Shown: positions 1 to 8,753 of the stretch, piece after piece
How the letters are laid out: the number at the start of each line of letters is the position of its first letter
Position numbering within the stretch: position 1 is the first letter of the stretch
Source: an uncultured Oscillospiraceae bacterium
GTDB lineage: Bacteria > Bacillota > Clostridia > Oscillospirales > Acutalibacteraceae
Assembly: GCA_910588935.1 (NCBI GenBank)
Contig: CAJUSM010000018.1
Location: forward strand, 1-42,299
Direction of reading: 5' to 3'
Length of the DNA: 42,299 nt
Position numbers and translations under genes: made by a program
Notes under the pieces: model-generated
The model's input: the letters and a program-made list of their open reading frames with translations, nothing else
The model's database searches: none
What the model was told of the DNA's origin: nothing

Positions 1-1
1 G

Positions 2-235
2 CTGGTTGGTTTTCTGCCGCTGGTATTCCTTGATAATTTCTTGGATTGCTATAATAATGGAGAGCTGTTTAATTCTGTGGCCCATGAACAATGCTTAGAA
101 GCTCTGCAACGGCAAGGATTAAAACCTAAAGAAGATGATTGGTGCTTTCAAAGATGTAATTGCCCCCGATTTACAACAGCAGACAGTCAAGGCAATGTAA
201 TTTTGGATTATGGTATTTCAATTAGTAAAAATTAA
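2..235 (+). CDS. C-terminal end of an unidentified protein (partial)
   Basis: The reading frame is open from base 2 to a TAA at 233-235, so this is the last 77 codons of a gene that begins left of the window. The visible tail has a hydrophobic start, a Cys-containing middle (WCFQRCNCPRF) and ends ISISKN. I recognise no family. A TTG at 41 could serve as a start for a short 64-residue protein, but no ribosome site precedes it and the frame is open above it, so a truncated larger gene is more likely. It converges with metH and ends at a shared hairpin terminator. Confidence 0.55.
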   Translation: MVGFLPLVFLDNFLDCYNNGELFNSVAHEQCLEALQRQGLKPKEDDWCFQRCNCPRFTTADSQGNVILDYGISISKN

Positions 236-255
236 TTTTTTTGAAATAGAAAAAT

Positions 256-299
256 AGAGCTCTGTATGGAAGTTAAGTCTAGCCATACTGGGCTCTTTT
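256..299. terminator. Bidirectional hairpin terminator between the partial gene and metH
   Basis: The arms AGAGC (256-260) and GTATGG (264-269) pair with CCATAC (283-288) and GCTCT (292-296), with a 3x3 internal loop. T residues follow on the plus strand (296-299), and on the minus strand a T-rich tract follows as well. It lies between two convergent genes, so it can end both transcripts. Confidence 0.65.
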
Positions 300-304
300 A
301 AGGT

Positions 305-2680
305 TTATATATTTTCTGCAAGTTTCATCGCATATCGTACAGAGGCCATGGCATCTTGACCATAGAAATCCGCGCCAATCATATCGGCATATTCCTGTGT
401 CAGCACAGCACCTCCGACCATAATTTTTACATAAGGGGTTTCTTTTCGAAGAAGTTCTATGGTTTCCTTCATATTGGCTACAGTAGTTGTCATTAAGGCG
501 CTAAGACCTACAAGCTTTGCTTTGCTTTCAATTACAGCCTCAACTATAACTTCTGGAGAAACATCCTTACCCAGATCAATAACTGTAAATCCGTAGTTTT
601 CCAGCAATACCTTCACGATATTCTTTCCGATATCGTGAACGTCACCCTTTACTGTTGCAATGACAATGGTCAACTTACTTTGCTCTGCACTTTGCCCGTT
701 CATATGTGACTTAAGCACTTCAAAAGCTGATTTAGCTGCGTCAGCACTCATAAGCAATTGCGGTAAAAAAAGAGTCTTATTTTCGAAGCAACGGCCAACC
801 TCATCTAAAGCTGGAACAATTTCTTGGTTAATAATTTCTAGCCCAGACATAGATTGTGACAAGATCTCTGCATTTTTAGCCGACTCGTCCTTTAACCCTT
901 TTTCAATTGCTTCTTTAAGTGTACACTGGATGCCAGAAGAAAAAGAGGCCTGCGACTGATCATGATAGGCGTTAATGTAGTTCATGCAGCTGCTATCCTG
1001 TCCAGAAAGCAAACAAAAAGAGTGGTAGGCACCCATCATACTATCGGATAGGGGATTCATAATAGCCGCGTTTAAACCGCATTGCAGAGCCATTAAGAAG
1101 AACGCGGAAGTAGCCCTTTCTCTCTGAGGAAGCCCAAAAGAAACATTTGAGACGCCCAAAGAAGTGTGAACACCCAATTCGCTGCTAATTCGAGACAAAG
1201 CCTCTAAGGTAATCAGAGCAGCTCTTGGGTCTGCACTAACCGCCATGGTCAAAGGATCAATCACAATATTTTTCTTTTCAATTCCATAGGATTTGGCAGT
1301 CTCAATAATCGTTTTTGCCGCAGCAACTCTATCTGATACTGTATCTGGAATACCATTTTCCGTAATGGTAAGTCCAATTATAACGCCGCCATACTTTTTA
1401 ACAAGAGGAAAAATAGCCTCCATAGAAGCTCTTTTTGCCGTAACTGAGTTTACCAGTGGCTTACCGTTGTAAATGCGCATGGCTTGTTCCATCGTTTTTG
1501 GGTCAGCGGTATCGATCTGAAGGGGTAAAGGGGAAATGGATTGTAGTTCAACAATAGTCTTAACCATTATTTCGCATTCATTTATTTCTGGTAATCCCAC
1601 ATTGACATCCAGAATATGGGCCCCAGCTTCTTGCTGAGTAATACCTTCTCGAAGAATATATCCTAAGTCATTTTCCCGTAAGGCCTGCTTAAATCGAGGT
1701 TTCCCTGTAGGATTAATACGTTCTCCTATAATAACGGGTGCTAACCCGATTTCCACAGCTTGACTGCCAGATGTAATAACTGTGTCATTGACAGGTAAAA
1801 TAGGTTTACATGTCATCCCTTTGCATAGCGCTACCGTTTCATGCAGATGCTCTGGTGTGGTTCCACAGCAGCCACCAATAATCCAAGCACCAGCAGAAAT
1901 GATCTTTTGCATCCAAGACGCAAAATCAGTTGGAGATATATCATAAAAAGTTCGGCCATTTTTTTCTTTTGGCAGGCCTGCATTAGGATTGACTACCAGA
2001 GGAAGAGCGGTATATCTGCGCAGCTCCTTAATAAGGTTCAACATTTGCTCTGGCCCCAGGCCACAATTTAATCCAATATAGTCAGCACCCAGTCCTTCTA
2101 GCACCGAAGAGATTGTCTTAAGATCTCCTCCAGTTAAAAGTTTTCCCTCTTTGTCAAAAGTCATTGTAACAAAGGCCGGGAGAGAAGTGCTTTCCTTTAC
2201 AGCTAACAGAGCCGCCTTTGCCTCGTAAAGATCATTCATAGTTTCAATAAGTACACAGTCAGCTCCAGCCTCAGCTCCTGCTTCAGCCATCTCACGAAAC
2301 GTATGAACAGCTTTCTCAAAATCCAAATCGCCTAGTGGAGCCAAAAGTTTACCGCTAGGTCCTATATCCAAAGCAACTGCACCGTGTCCCACATGGTTTA
2401 CAGCTTTTCGAGCAAGTTGAATTGCCGTTGTAATGATTCCTCTTACTTCAACTTGATTTTCTCGGCATCGAAAACGATTAGCTCCGAAAGTATTTGCCTT
2501 TACAATATCACTCCCGGCTTTTAGATAGCTCTCATGTATTTCCTGGATAATATCGGGATGGTTTACATTCCAAAGCTCAGGCGCCTCTCCTGGTTGCAGT
2601 CCCTGTGTCTGAAGCATCGTGCCCATGGCCCCATCAAAAAAGATAGGCCGATGTCCAATCTCTTTAAGAATTTCATTCAT
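305..2680 (-). CDS. metH: Cobalamin-dependent methionine synthase lacking the activation domain
   Basis: Transfers a methyl group from methyltetrahydrofolate to homocysteine via methylcobalamin, in the cytoplasm. Residues 1-285 form the homocysteine-binding barrel with zinc ligands Cys206, Cys271 and Cys272 (NCG and GGCC motifs). A pterin-binding domain begins near residue 316 (IIGERINPTG), and the C-terminal third is the helical cap plus B12 domain with DVHDIG at about 680-685, whose His is the lower axial cobalt ligand. The protein stops there, at about 791 residues. The roughly 330-residue AdoMet-binding reactivation domain of E. coli-type MetH is absent and is probably supplied by the upstream neighbour. 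I prefer the ATG at 2680: AAAGGA lies upstream at a workable distance and the frame overlaps the preceding stop by 8 bases. An ATG at 2692 sits too close to that ribosome site. Confidence 0.93.
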   Translation of the reverse strand: MNEILKEIGHRPIFFDGAMGTMLQTQGLQPGEAPELWNVNHPDIIQEIHESYLKAGSDIVKANTFGANRFRCRENQVEVRGIITTAIQLARKAVNHVGHGAVALDIGPSGKLLAPLGDLDFEKAVHTFREMAEAGAEAGADCVLIETMNDLYEAKAALLAVKESTSLPAFVTMTFDKEGKLLTGGDLKTISSVLEGLGADYIGLNCGLGPEQMLNLIKELRRYTALPLVVNPNAGLPKEKNGRTFYDISPTDFASWMQKIISAGAWIIGGCCGTTPEHLHETVALCKGMTCKPILPVNDTVITSGSQAVEIGLAPVIIGERINPTGKPRFKQALRENDLGYILREGITQQEAGAHILDVNVGLPEINECEIMVKTIVELQSISPLPLQIDTADPKTMEQAMRIYNGKPLVNSVTAKRASMEAIFPLVKKYGGVIIGLTITENGIPDTVSDRVAAAKTIIETAKSYGIEKKNIVIDPLTMAVSADPRAALITLEALSRISSELGVHTSLGVSNVSFGLPQRERATSAFFLMALQCGLNAAIMNPLSDSMMGAYHSFCLLSGQDSSCMNYINAYHDQSQASFSSGIQCTLKEAIEKGLKDESAKNAEILSQSMSGLEIINQEIVPALDEVGRCFENKTLFLPQLLMSADAAKSAFEVLKSHMNGQSAEQSKLTIVIATVKGDVHDIGKNIVKVLLENYGFTVIDLGKDVSPEVIVEAVIESKAKLVGLSALMTTTVANMKETIELLRKETPYVKIMVGGAVLTQEYADMIGADFYGQDAMASVRYAMKLAENI

Positions 2681-3320
2681 TACATAATTCATCCTTTCTG
2701 AAAGGGCAGCTTTTATTATTACAATTCATGCATCTGTTTATGTGGCATTGAGAAGGATCATCCGATAAACCAATTACAGCAGTAATTGACTTAGAAGGAA
2801 TCATAAGATAGCTCTCTGTAAGAGAGACCCCAATTTTTTTAGAGATATCCAGTATGTTAAACAGCAATCGCTGATAGTGCAAGGGAAAATCACCATAACC
2901 AGGGCTAAATCGAGGTCTGAGAAAGCTGCTATGATGAACTGCGTATTTTTCTAATTCTTTTTGTGCCATATTGGCACAGTGTTCGATATATGTGCTTGCT
3001 ACTGCCTGTAAAACAGGGAGCATAGACATCTCGGTATAGGTATATCTCTTTATTAATGAATCCACATTAGGGCCTAAAGTAATGGCGAATAGAAATGCTT
3101 CTCGGCATCCTTGTAAGTGTTGAGCCAAATCTTTACTTTCAATCGTGACATGGCCCAAAATCAAACTCTTATTTTCAATTTCAACATTAATTAGCTTATA
3201 AACATGCTTTGGGTGTGAGGCGGCAATTATTTCTCTTTCTGCTCGTTCAATCATGTGATTAAGGGCGTTGCCGCTATTCTCTGCCCCTAAATATCGCAGA
3301 ATTTCTTTTCTATTCAACAT
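2673..3320 (-). CDS. Stand-alone methionine synthase activation protein
   Basis: Resembles the AdoMet-binding reactivation domain of methionine synthase, which remethylates the cobalt after it is oxidised. Here it is a separate 215-residue protein. The central motif RPRFSPGYGDFPL (about 135-147) corresponds to the conserved Arg and Gly-Tyr loop of the activation domain. The C-terminus has a Cys cluster (Cys192, 197, 200, 205; pattern CHINRCMNC then SCPFR) seen in many stand-alone versions. It lies 10 bases after metF and overlaps metH, so the three genes form an operon. No good ribosome site precedes its ATG, which suggests translational coupling to metF. It is likely to work in trans on the truncated MetH next door. 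Confidence 0.85.
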   Translation of the reverse strand: MLNRKEILRYLGAENSGNALNHMIERAEREIIAASHPKHVYKLINVEIENKSLILGHVTIESKDLAQHLQGCREAFLFAITLGPNVDSLIKRYTYTEMSMLPVLQAVASTYIEHCANMAQKELEKYAVHHSSFLRPRFSPGYGDFPLHYQRLLFNILDISKKIGVSLTESYLMIPSKSITAVIGLSDDPSQCHINRCMNCNNKSCPFRKDELCNE

Positions 3321-3330
3321 AATGCTTAAA

Positions 3331-4191
3331 CTACCGAAGAATATGGCTAAGATTATGCAGTATCTTTGCGGCGGTTTGGGGTCGATTCATAGTGTAAAGA
3401 TGGATCCATTTCACCCCATTGGCAATTAAATCCACTATTTGATCCGTGGCATAAGCGATACCCGCCTGCTCCATAGCCAAAGGATCATCAGAAAATCGGT
3501 CGGCAATTGCGATAAAACGGGCAGGCATTGTAGCGCCAGAAAGTTCGCAAGAGCGTTTTACTTGCCTTGCGTTAATAATTGGCATGATACCAGGGATAAT
3601 CGGAACAGAGATGCCCGCAGAAAGTGTTTTGTATAGGAAATTATAAAAGAGGTTATTGTCAAAAAACATTTGGGTGGTTAAAAAATCGCAGCCAGCCTCA
3701 ACCTTCTCTTTCAAGTAAAGAATATCTTTTTTCTTATGATCACATTCCATATGGCCTTCTGGATAGCAAGCGCCTCCTATGCAAAATTCACCATTGCTGT
3801 GGATTTCCCTAATAAGATCCACAGCATGTCGGTATTCACCTTGAGTGGTAGAATCTAAAGGTCTATCGCCGCGCAAAGCCATAATATTTTCGATGCCTTG
3901 CTCTTTTAGATCTTGAATTCGTTGTTCAATTTGCTTTTTAGTAGCTCCAATACAGGTGAGATGAGCTAAAGTTGCAACTTTCTTTCGATTTTGAATATAC
4001 GCAGCTACTTCTACAGTTTTTTTTGAGGTACTTCCACCAGCGCCATAGGTAACACTAATGAAGTCTACACCAAAAGCACTAATCTGGTCGACTACATTAA
4101 AGACTTCACCAAATGCATTGTCTTTTTTAGGCGGAAATATTTCACAGGAAAAAGTGACTTTATCTTGTTTTAGTAAATCGATAATCTTCAT
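3331..4191 (-). CDS. metF: Methylenetetrahydrofolate reductase
   Basis: Reduces 5,10-methylene-THF to 5-methyl-THF, the methyl donor for MetH. The 286 residues match the bacterial MetF barrel length. The N-terminal FSCEIFPPK holds the family's catalytic Glu, followed by VTYGAGGS, LTCIG and the flavin-site ALRGDRP. TTQMFFDN occurs about two-thirds along. The ATG at 4191 is preceded by AAAAGGA about 11 bases away. It is first in the metF-activator-metH operon, so methyl-donor synthesis and use are co-expressed. I see no S-box or cobalamin riboswitch in the short leader. Confidence 0.93.
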   Translation of the reverse strand: MKIIDLLKQDKVTFSCEIFPPKKDNAFGEVFNVVDQISAFGVDFISVTYGAGGSTSKKTVEVAAYIQNRKKVATLAHLTCIGATKKQIEQRIQDLKEQGIENIMALRGDRPLDSTTQGEYRHAVDLIREIHSNGEFCIGGACYPEGHMECDHKKKDILYLKEKVEAGCDFLTTQMFFDNNLFYNFLYKTLSAGISVPIIPGIMPIINARQVKRSCELSGATMPARFIAIADRFSDDPLAMEQAGIAYATDQIVDLIANGVKWIHLYTMNRPQTAAKILHNLSHILR

Positions 4192-4245
4192 AGCTATCCA
4201 TTCCTTTTGTACTCATAGTTTTGTAGGGCTAGAGGGAATATAGAT

Positions 4246-4274
4246 ATTATAACACAATATCCAGCTTTTGAAAA
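4246..4274 (-). promoter_or_regulatory. Probable metF operon promoter
   Basis: Reading the minus strand, TTTTCA (4269-4274) is followed by 17 bases and a perfect TATAAT (4246-4251). The -35 matches only four of six consensus bases. Confidence 0.45.
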
Positions 4275-4294
4275 GAGTATACTTCCATACCGAC

Positions 4295-4323
4295 TTGCAT
4301 AGCTATATTTTGAATCGTATAGC
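4295..4323 (+). promoter_or_regulatory. Possible cwlD promoter
   Basis: TTGCAT (4295-4300), 17 bases, TATAGC (4318-4323). In Bacillus, cwlD is read by sporulation sigma factors. GCATA followed at a distance by CGTATAGCA could equally be a sigma-E/G-like element, but I cannot decide from sequence alone. Confidence 0.3.
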
Positions 4324-4351
4324 AAATTGGGAAAAAGGAGGTTGTGAAAGA

Positions 4352-5071
4352 GTGAAGCGCAAATTTCTGTTTTCATTATTGTTTTTTTTATCCTTAGCTC
4401 TTTTTGCAACGCAGACCTTGCAGGCTTTTGGAATTGTATCCTTCCACGCAGACTTTTTTGAAAAAAAGGGGATCATTGTGGTGGATGCTGGGCACGGTGG
4501 GGAAGATGGAGGCGCTATAGGGGTAGGAGGGGTTTTGGAAAAAGATATCAATTTAGCCATTGCCCTAGAATTGGAGAAACTCCTAATTCAGAACAATTTT
4601 CAAGTGATCATGATTCGTGAAAGTGATACGTCGGTGGGAGATCAAAATTTAGCAACAATATCTGAGAGAAAACGTTCGGACACTAAATCCCGGCTTCGCA
4701 TGGTTGAAGAGGCTGGTGACTGTATTCTGATCAGTATTCATCAGAATCACTTTACCCAAAGCAAATACAGCGGTGCTCAAGTTTTTTACTCTCCCAACTG
4801 TCCTGAAAGCGCTGAATTAGCTGAAGCTATCCGCAAAAACATTGTAAGTTCACTCCAGCCAGAGAATAAAAGAGAAAATAAGCCAGCAGATAGTAATATC
4901 TACCTTCTGCATAAAAGTTATGTTCCCAGCGTGTTAATAGAATGCGGCTTTTTATCTAATCCAGGAGAAACAGAAAGGTTGTGCGACGAAAAATATCAAA
5001 AAGAAATTTCTATCGCAATTTATAATGGATTAATTGACTATTTAGAGAGTATAGAACAAGAAAATTTTTAA
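4352..5071 (+). CDS. cwlD: N-acetylmuramoyl-L-alanine amidase, CwlD-like, for spore cortex
   Basis: An Amidase_3 family zinc enzyme. CwlD strips the peptide from muramic acid so that muramic delta-lactam can form in the spore cortex. The GTG at 4352 gives 239 residues, essentially CwlD length, and is preceded by AAAAAGGAGG. An ATG at 4268 would add an unlikely leader and has no ribosome site. Residues 4-26 are a hydrophobic signal or anchor. Zinc and catalytic residues are visible: His48 (DAGHGG), Glu63, His130 (SIHQNH) and Glu197 (VLIECGF). No wall-binding repeats are present, which fits CwlD better than vegetative amidases. It stands alone between the divergent metF operon and radA. Confidence 0.85.
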   Translation: MKRKFLFSLLFFLSLALFATQTLQAFGIVSFHADFFEKKGIIVVDAGHGGEDGGAIGVGGVLEKDINLAIALELEKLLIQNNFQVIMIRESDTSVGDQNLATISERKRSDTKSRLRMVEEAGDCILISIHQNHFTQSKYSGAQVFYSPNCPESAELAEAIRKNIVSSLQPENKRENKPADSNIYLLHKSYVPSVLIECGFLSNPGETERLCDEKYQKEISIAIYNGLIDYLESIEQENF

Positions 5072-5119
5072 AAAAGTTAGCTTTGCCAGTATGTATCTTC
5101 GGTATTTGAAGTTTTATGC

Positions 5120-5148
5120 TTTACATGGGAGAAAAAGCATGGTATAAT
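5120..5148 (+). promoter_or_regulatory. radA promoter
   Basis: TTTACA (5120-5125), a 17-base spacer and TATAAT (5143-5148), with the extended -10 dinucleotide TG one base before it. It lies 67 bases before the chosen radA ATG and rules out the upstream in-frame ATG at 5116. Confidence 0.75.
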
Positions 5149-5214
5149 TTTGTTGATAAATGCGCTGGGCTATTTGCATTTACATATCGGAAAAATTTGC
5201 GGAAAGGAAAAGCG

Positions 5215-6585
5215 ATGGCGGGAAAAACAAAAATTATTTATCAATGTACTCAATGCGGGTATGAATCAGTAAAATGGTTAGGGAAGTGCCCCGAGTGCGG
5301 GGAATGGAACACCCTGCAAGAAAGTGTCAGAGAACCTCAGTTTTTTCAGAGCGCCCCTGTTCAAAGAGCAAAAACAGCGTCATTGCCTACGCCGATCAAT
5401 GAGATTAGCACAGAGGATGAACATCGCTACTTTACTGGTCTTTCCGAGTTAGACCGGGTTTTGGGAGGAGGAATTGTAAAAGGATCTTTGGTGTTGATTA
5501 GCGGTGACCCTGGCATCGGGAAGTCAACCATTCTCTTGCAGATATGCGAATTTTTAGGAAAAAACTTGCAGATCTTGTATGTTTCTGGGGAAGAGTCAGC
5601 CCGTCAGCTTAAGTTGCGTGCTAGCAGATTAGGCGTTAGTAGTCAGAATCTAAAGATTTTAACAGAAACTGATGTACAGTATGTGGTGAGCCAAATTCAC
5701 AATGAAGTGCCTGATTTGGTGATGATCGACTCTATTCAGACGATGAATCATACTGATTTAACTTCGTCGCCAGGCAGTGTTACCCAAGTACGCGAATGTA
5801 CAAATACCATGATGCGCTGTGCAAAGGCAATGGACATACCCATTATTGTAGTTGGGCATGTAAACAAAGACGGCGCAATTGCTGGACCAAAGGTATTAGA
5901 ACATATTGTAGACGCTGTACTTCTATTTGAAGGTGACCGGCAAATGACATACCGTATTCTTCGGGCTGTAAAAAACCGGTATGGCTCTACCAATGAAATC
6001 GGCGTTTTTGATATGGGGGACAGAGGTTTAAAGCAAGTGGAAAATCCCTCTCTTGCAATGCTTTCCGGCAGGCCGAAAGACTCTTCCGGTACATGTGTTA
6101 CGGCAGTTATGGAGGGTTCCCGTCCATTATTGGCAGAGATTCAGGGCCTAGCCACTACTTCTGGATTTGGTACCCCCCGCAGGATGTCTACAGGTTTTGA
6201 CCATAACCGTCTATCCCTGATTTTAGCTGTACTGGAAAAGAGAGCGGGCTACTTTTTTTCAAGCCTAGATACTTATATCAACGTAGTAGGGGGCCTTCGG
6301 CTGGACGAACCTGCTGTGGATTTAGCTGTAGCCGTCGCCTTGATTTCCAGTTTAAAAGACATGCCCGTCCGAGAGGATACCGTTGTTTTTGGCGAAATTG
6401 GGCTGGCAGGTGAACTGCGAAGTATCAGTCATAGTGATTTTCGAATCGCGGAAGCTAGGCGGTTGGGGTTTCATCGATGCATTCTGCCACACCATGGCCT
6501 AAAAATATTAGCGGGAAAAAGTTTTGAAGACATAGAAATTATTGGTGCAAGAAACATCCGCCAAGCTTTTGAGGCGGCGATATAA
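5215..6585 (+). CDS. radA: DNA repair protein RadA (Sms)
   Basis: RadA is a RecA-like hexameric ATPase that promotes branch migration during recombinational repair. This copy has 456 residues, the normal length. A four-Cys zinc finger is at the N-terminus (Cys11, 14, 25, 28), Walker A GDPGIGKST lies at about 97-105, the RadA-specific KNRYG motif near 255, and a Lon-protease-like domain fills the C-terminal third (GGLRLDEPAVDLAVAVAL). The ATG at 5215 follows GGAAAGGAAA and lies just downstream of a strong promoter. The stop overlaps the next gene as TAATG, so the two are translationally coupled. Confidence 0.95.
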   Translation: MAGKTKIIYQCTQCGYESVKWLGKCPECGEWNTLQESVREPQFFQSAPVQRAKTASLPTPINEISTEDEHRYFTGLSELDRVLGGGIVKGSLVLISGDPGIGKSTILLQICEFLGKNLQILYVSGEESARQLKLRASRLGVSSQNLKILTETDVQYVVSQIHNEVPDLVMIDSIQTMNHTDLTSSPGSVTQVRECTNTMMRCAKAMDIPIIVVGHVNKDGAIAGPKVLEHIVDAVLLFEGDRQMTYRILRAVKNRYGSTNEIGVFDMGDRGLKQVENPSLAMLSGRPKDSSGTCVTAVMEGSRPLLAEIQGLATTSGFGTPRRMSTGFDHNRLSLILAVLEKRAGYFFSSLDTYINVVGGLRLDEPAVDLAVAVALISSLKDMPVREDTVVFGEIGLAGELRSISHSDFRIAEARRLGFHRCILPHHGLKILAGKSFEDIEIIGARNIRQAFEAAI

Positions 6586-7304
6586 TGTGGCCTACGAGAC
6601 TGCCGGACCACCGTGCTAGAACGGTGTTGATCTCCGGTGAGTCCCTGAAACTTGCGCAATCGATAGAAGCATTGGGAATAGAATCCATAACTACCCAAGC
6701 CGATTTCCGCCTTCCAAAACCGGTTGCCTGGCACCCTGATATGCAAGTAGCAGTTTTGTGTGATGGAACAACATTTATTACAAAGGAAAATCCATTATCT
6801 ACTAAATTGCGGCAACTAGATATATTAACTATAGAAACTGCTGCAAAACCGGAAAACAAATATCCAAAGGATGTATTATGCAATATTTTGGCGTGGGAGG
6901 GAGGGACAGTCGGCAATCCTCACACAATTGACAAGAAAATTATGTCTGTCCTGGATGGTAACTTTGTGCCTGTAAAGCAAGGCTATACTGCTTGCTCTAC
7001 AGTTCTGGTAGACAAGCATTCTGCAATTACTGCTGATCTAGGCATGGCGAATGCATTAGAAACCTGTAATATGGATGTGTTAAGAATAAGACCAGGGTAT
7101 ATTCAGTTACCAGGATATAATTATGGATTAATTGGAGGCTGTTGTGCAATGATTGCTCCAGATCAGATGGTGGTTGCTGGTTCATTGGAGAATCATCCAG
7201 ATGGCACACGTATTCAAACGTTCCTAGCACAAAGAGACATCCGTCTAGTTGAATTAGTCAAGGGACCTTTAACAGATGTTGGGGGCATTCTTTCTCTTAG
7301 ATGA
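6585..7304 (+). CDS. DUF6873-like protein with probable guanidino-modifying-enzyme (GME) fold
   Basis: A 239-residue soluble protein. I recognise it tentatively as the family called DUF6873, assigned to the fold of arginine deiminases and dimethylarginine hydrolases. Visible marks are a central VKQGYTACSTVLVDKHS segment (about 130-146), ITADLGMANAL, and a C-terminal GLIGGCC (181-187) where members of the fold often place a catalytic Cys. Its ATG shares one base with the radA stop, so it is co-translated with radA, yet I know of no biochemical link. Substrate and activity are unknown. No terminator is obvious downstream. Confidence 0.6.
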   Translation: MWPTRLPDHRARTVLISGESLKLAQSIEALGIESITTQADFRLPKPVAWHPDMQVAVLCDGTTFITKENPLSTKLRQLDILTIETAAKPENKYPKDVLCNILAWEGGTVGNPHTIDKKIMSVLDGNFVPVKQGYTACSTVLVDKHSAITADLGMANALETCNMDVLRIRPGYIQLPGYNYGLIGGCCAMIAPDQMVVAGSLENHPDGTRIQTFLAQRDIRLVELVKGPLTDVGGILSLR

Positions 7305-7668
7305 AATGTTAAATAGAGAGATGAAATCAGATAAGAGTCGTTGGCGTAATATTTTGATACTTGTGAAGCGCGAGCCATAGTCCAAGTCTCCAAAGAATGT
7401 TAAGTCCTTTAAAACAAGTTGCATTTGCCACTTGTTGTTATTCAAGATTTGCGTTAACCACAAGCAATTGCTTCGACAAAGGTACATTGCTAAAACTTGC
7501 GCTTGTTGGGTTAAACATTGAGTACCAATTAATACGTTGACAACAAGATTACTAATAGGCAGGCCATATCAAAAGAATCCGGAACTTGCAGCAAGAAGAG
7601 AAGCAAAAAACTCACAGACAAGATTATACTAAATGAATATTTTGTATAATTCAGGGGGGCTAAAATCG
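7305..7668 (+). other. Gene-free stretch between the radA operon and a recombinase
   Basis: I find no supportable gene. Open frames of about 70 codons exist on both strands but lack ribosome sites and family resemblance. There is a small inverted repeat (AACAAGT at 7413-7419 with ACTTGTT at 7430-7436). A TATAAT at 7645-7650, 24 bases before the next ATG, may be its -10 element, though no good -35 precedes it. Confidence 0.5.
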
Positions 7669-8691
7669 ATGGGTTTTACGATAAAAGCAGAAATGCCAGA
7701 AATTGTACAGCAATACGCGATGTACTTAAGAAATATTAAAGGATTATCTGTCAGAACAGTTGATAATTATTGCATGGATCTTAGGACTTTCTTTCGTTTT
7801 TTAAAGCTCAACAAAGCGTTAGTACCTGAAAAAACGCCATTGTCAAAGATTGAGATTCAGGATATCGACTTAGAATTTATTCGAGGTATTACCACCGTCG
7901 ATATATTCGAGTTCATGAACTATGTAGCAGATAAACGAAACAATATGAGCTCTACTCGCCAGCGAAAGTCCTCATCGCTTAAGTCTTTCTTTAAATATTT
8001 AACAATACACGAAAACCTTCTGGATGAAAATCCAACGGACAATTTAACTCCACCTAAAGCAAAGAAGTCATTGCCTAAATTTCTTTCTCTCGAACAAAGT
8101 ATCGAGCTGCTAAACGCAGTAGATGGTCCTGATCAGGAACGAGATAGATGTATGCTTACCTTGTTTTTAAACTGTGGCATGCGTTTGTCTGAGTTAGTGG
8201 GTATTAATATGAATGATGTTGTACGGAACAATAATACTTTACGTATCTTAGGCAAAGGTAATAAAGAGCGCATTGTTTATCTAAACCAGGCTTGTGTAGA
8301 TTCCATCAGCAGTTATCTGCTTGCCCGACCAAAAGATGGGGTTATAGACCGGGAGGCTCTTTTTCTTAGTGCTCGAAAACAACGAATTAGTCCTAAAACC
8401 GTTCAATTTATTGTAAAAAAATATTTGAGGAAAATTGGCTTAGGAGGAACAGGTTATTCTGTACATAAGCTTCGTCACACCGCGGCTACTCTGATGTATC
8501 GATATGGAGATGTGGATATTCGAGTGCTTCAAGATATTTTAGGTCATGAAAATTTAGGAACTACCGAAATCTATACACATACTTCTAATAAGCAAATGGA
8601 GGCAGCTGTGAACTCGAATCCTCTAGCAGGAATAAAACCAAAAGCTACTGAAAGAATAAACAAACCATTGGAAAAACATAAAGATAAATAA
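7669..8691 (+). CDS. Tyrosine recombinase, XerC/XerD type
   Basis: A 340-residue site-specific recombinase with the full catalytic set: Arg172 (CGMRLSEL), Lys196 in the beta-hairpin, His266 and Arg269 (HKLRH), His293 and the nucleophile Tyr302 (TEIYTHT). An N-terminal SAM-like core-binding domain covers about residues 8-115. Length and the absence of an arm-binding domain point to a Xer-type chromosome-dimer resolvase rather than a phage integrase. The ATG at 7669 follows AGGGGGG by a good distance. An ATG at 7633 lies before the candidate -10 element. A second, shorter Xer lies at 9780-10670, so the two may be the XerC/XerD pair. Which is which cannot be settled here. Confidence 0.85.
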   Translation: MGFTIKAEMPEIVQQYAMYLRNIKGLSVRTVDNYCMDLRTFFRFLKLNKALVPEKTPLSKIEIQDIDLEFIRGITTVDIFEFMNYVADKRNNMSSTRQRKSSSLKSFFKYLTIHENLLDENPTDNLTPPKAKKSLPKFLSLEQSIELLNAVDGPDQERDRCMLTLFLNCGMRLSELVGINMNDVVRNNNTLRILGKGNKERIVYLNQACVDSISSYLLARPKDGVIDREALFLSARKQRISPKTVQFIVKKYLRKIGLGGTGYSVHKLRHTAATLMYRYGDVDIRVLQDILGHENLGTTEIYTHTSNKQMEAAVNSNPLAGIKPKATERINKPLEKHKDK

Positions 8692-8733
8692 TAACAAAAA
8701 TCCCCCAGCAAAGCCGGGGGATTTTTGTTATTA
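8688..8733. terminator. Strong bidirectional terminator between convergent genes
   Basis: An 18-19 bp perfect stem (ATAATAACAAAAATCCCCC with its complement ending at 8733) closes a short loop around 8707-8714. It is T-rich on the 3' side in both directions, so it ends both the recombinase gene and the minus-strand membrane protein gene. Confidence 0.9.
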
Positions 8734-8753
8734 TTCTTAGGTCTCTCCCCTAT

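Noticed and set aside
4192..4351. SAM or cobalamin riboswitch before the metF operon
   Set aside because: The intergenic region is too short for either class and I see none of their conserved cores.
7269..7487. Minus-strand frame of 72 codons as a gene
   Set aside because: It overlaps the end of the GME-fold-like gene, has no ribosome site and no family resemblance.
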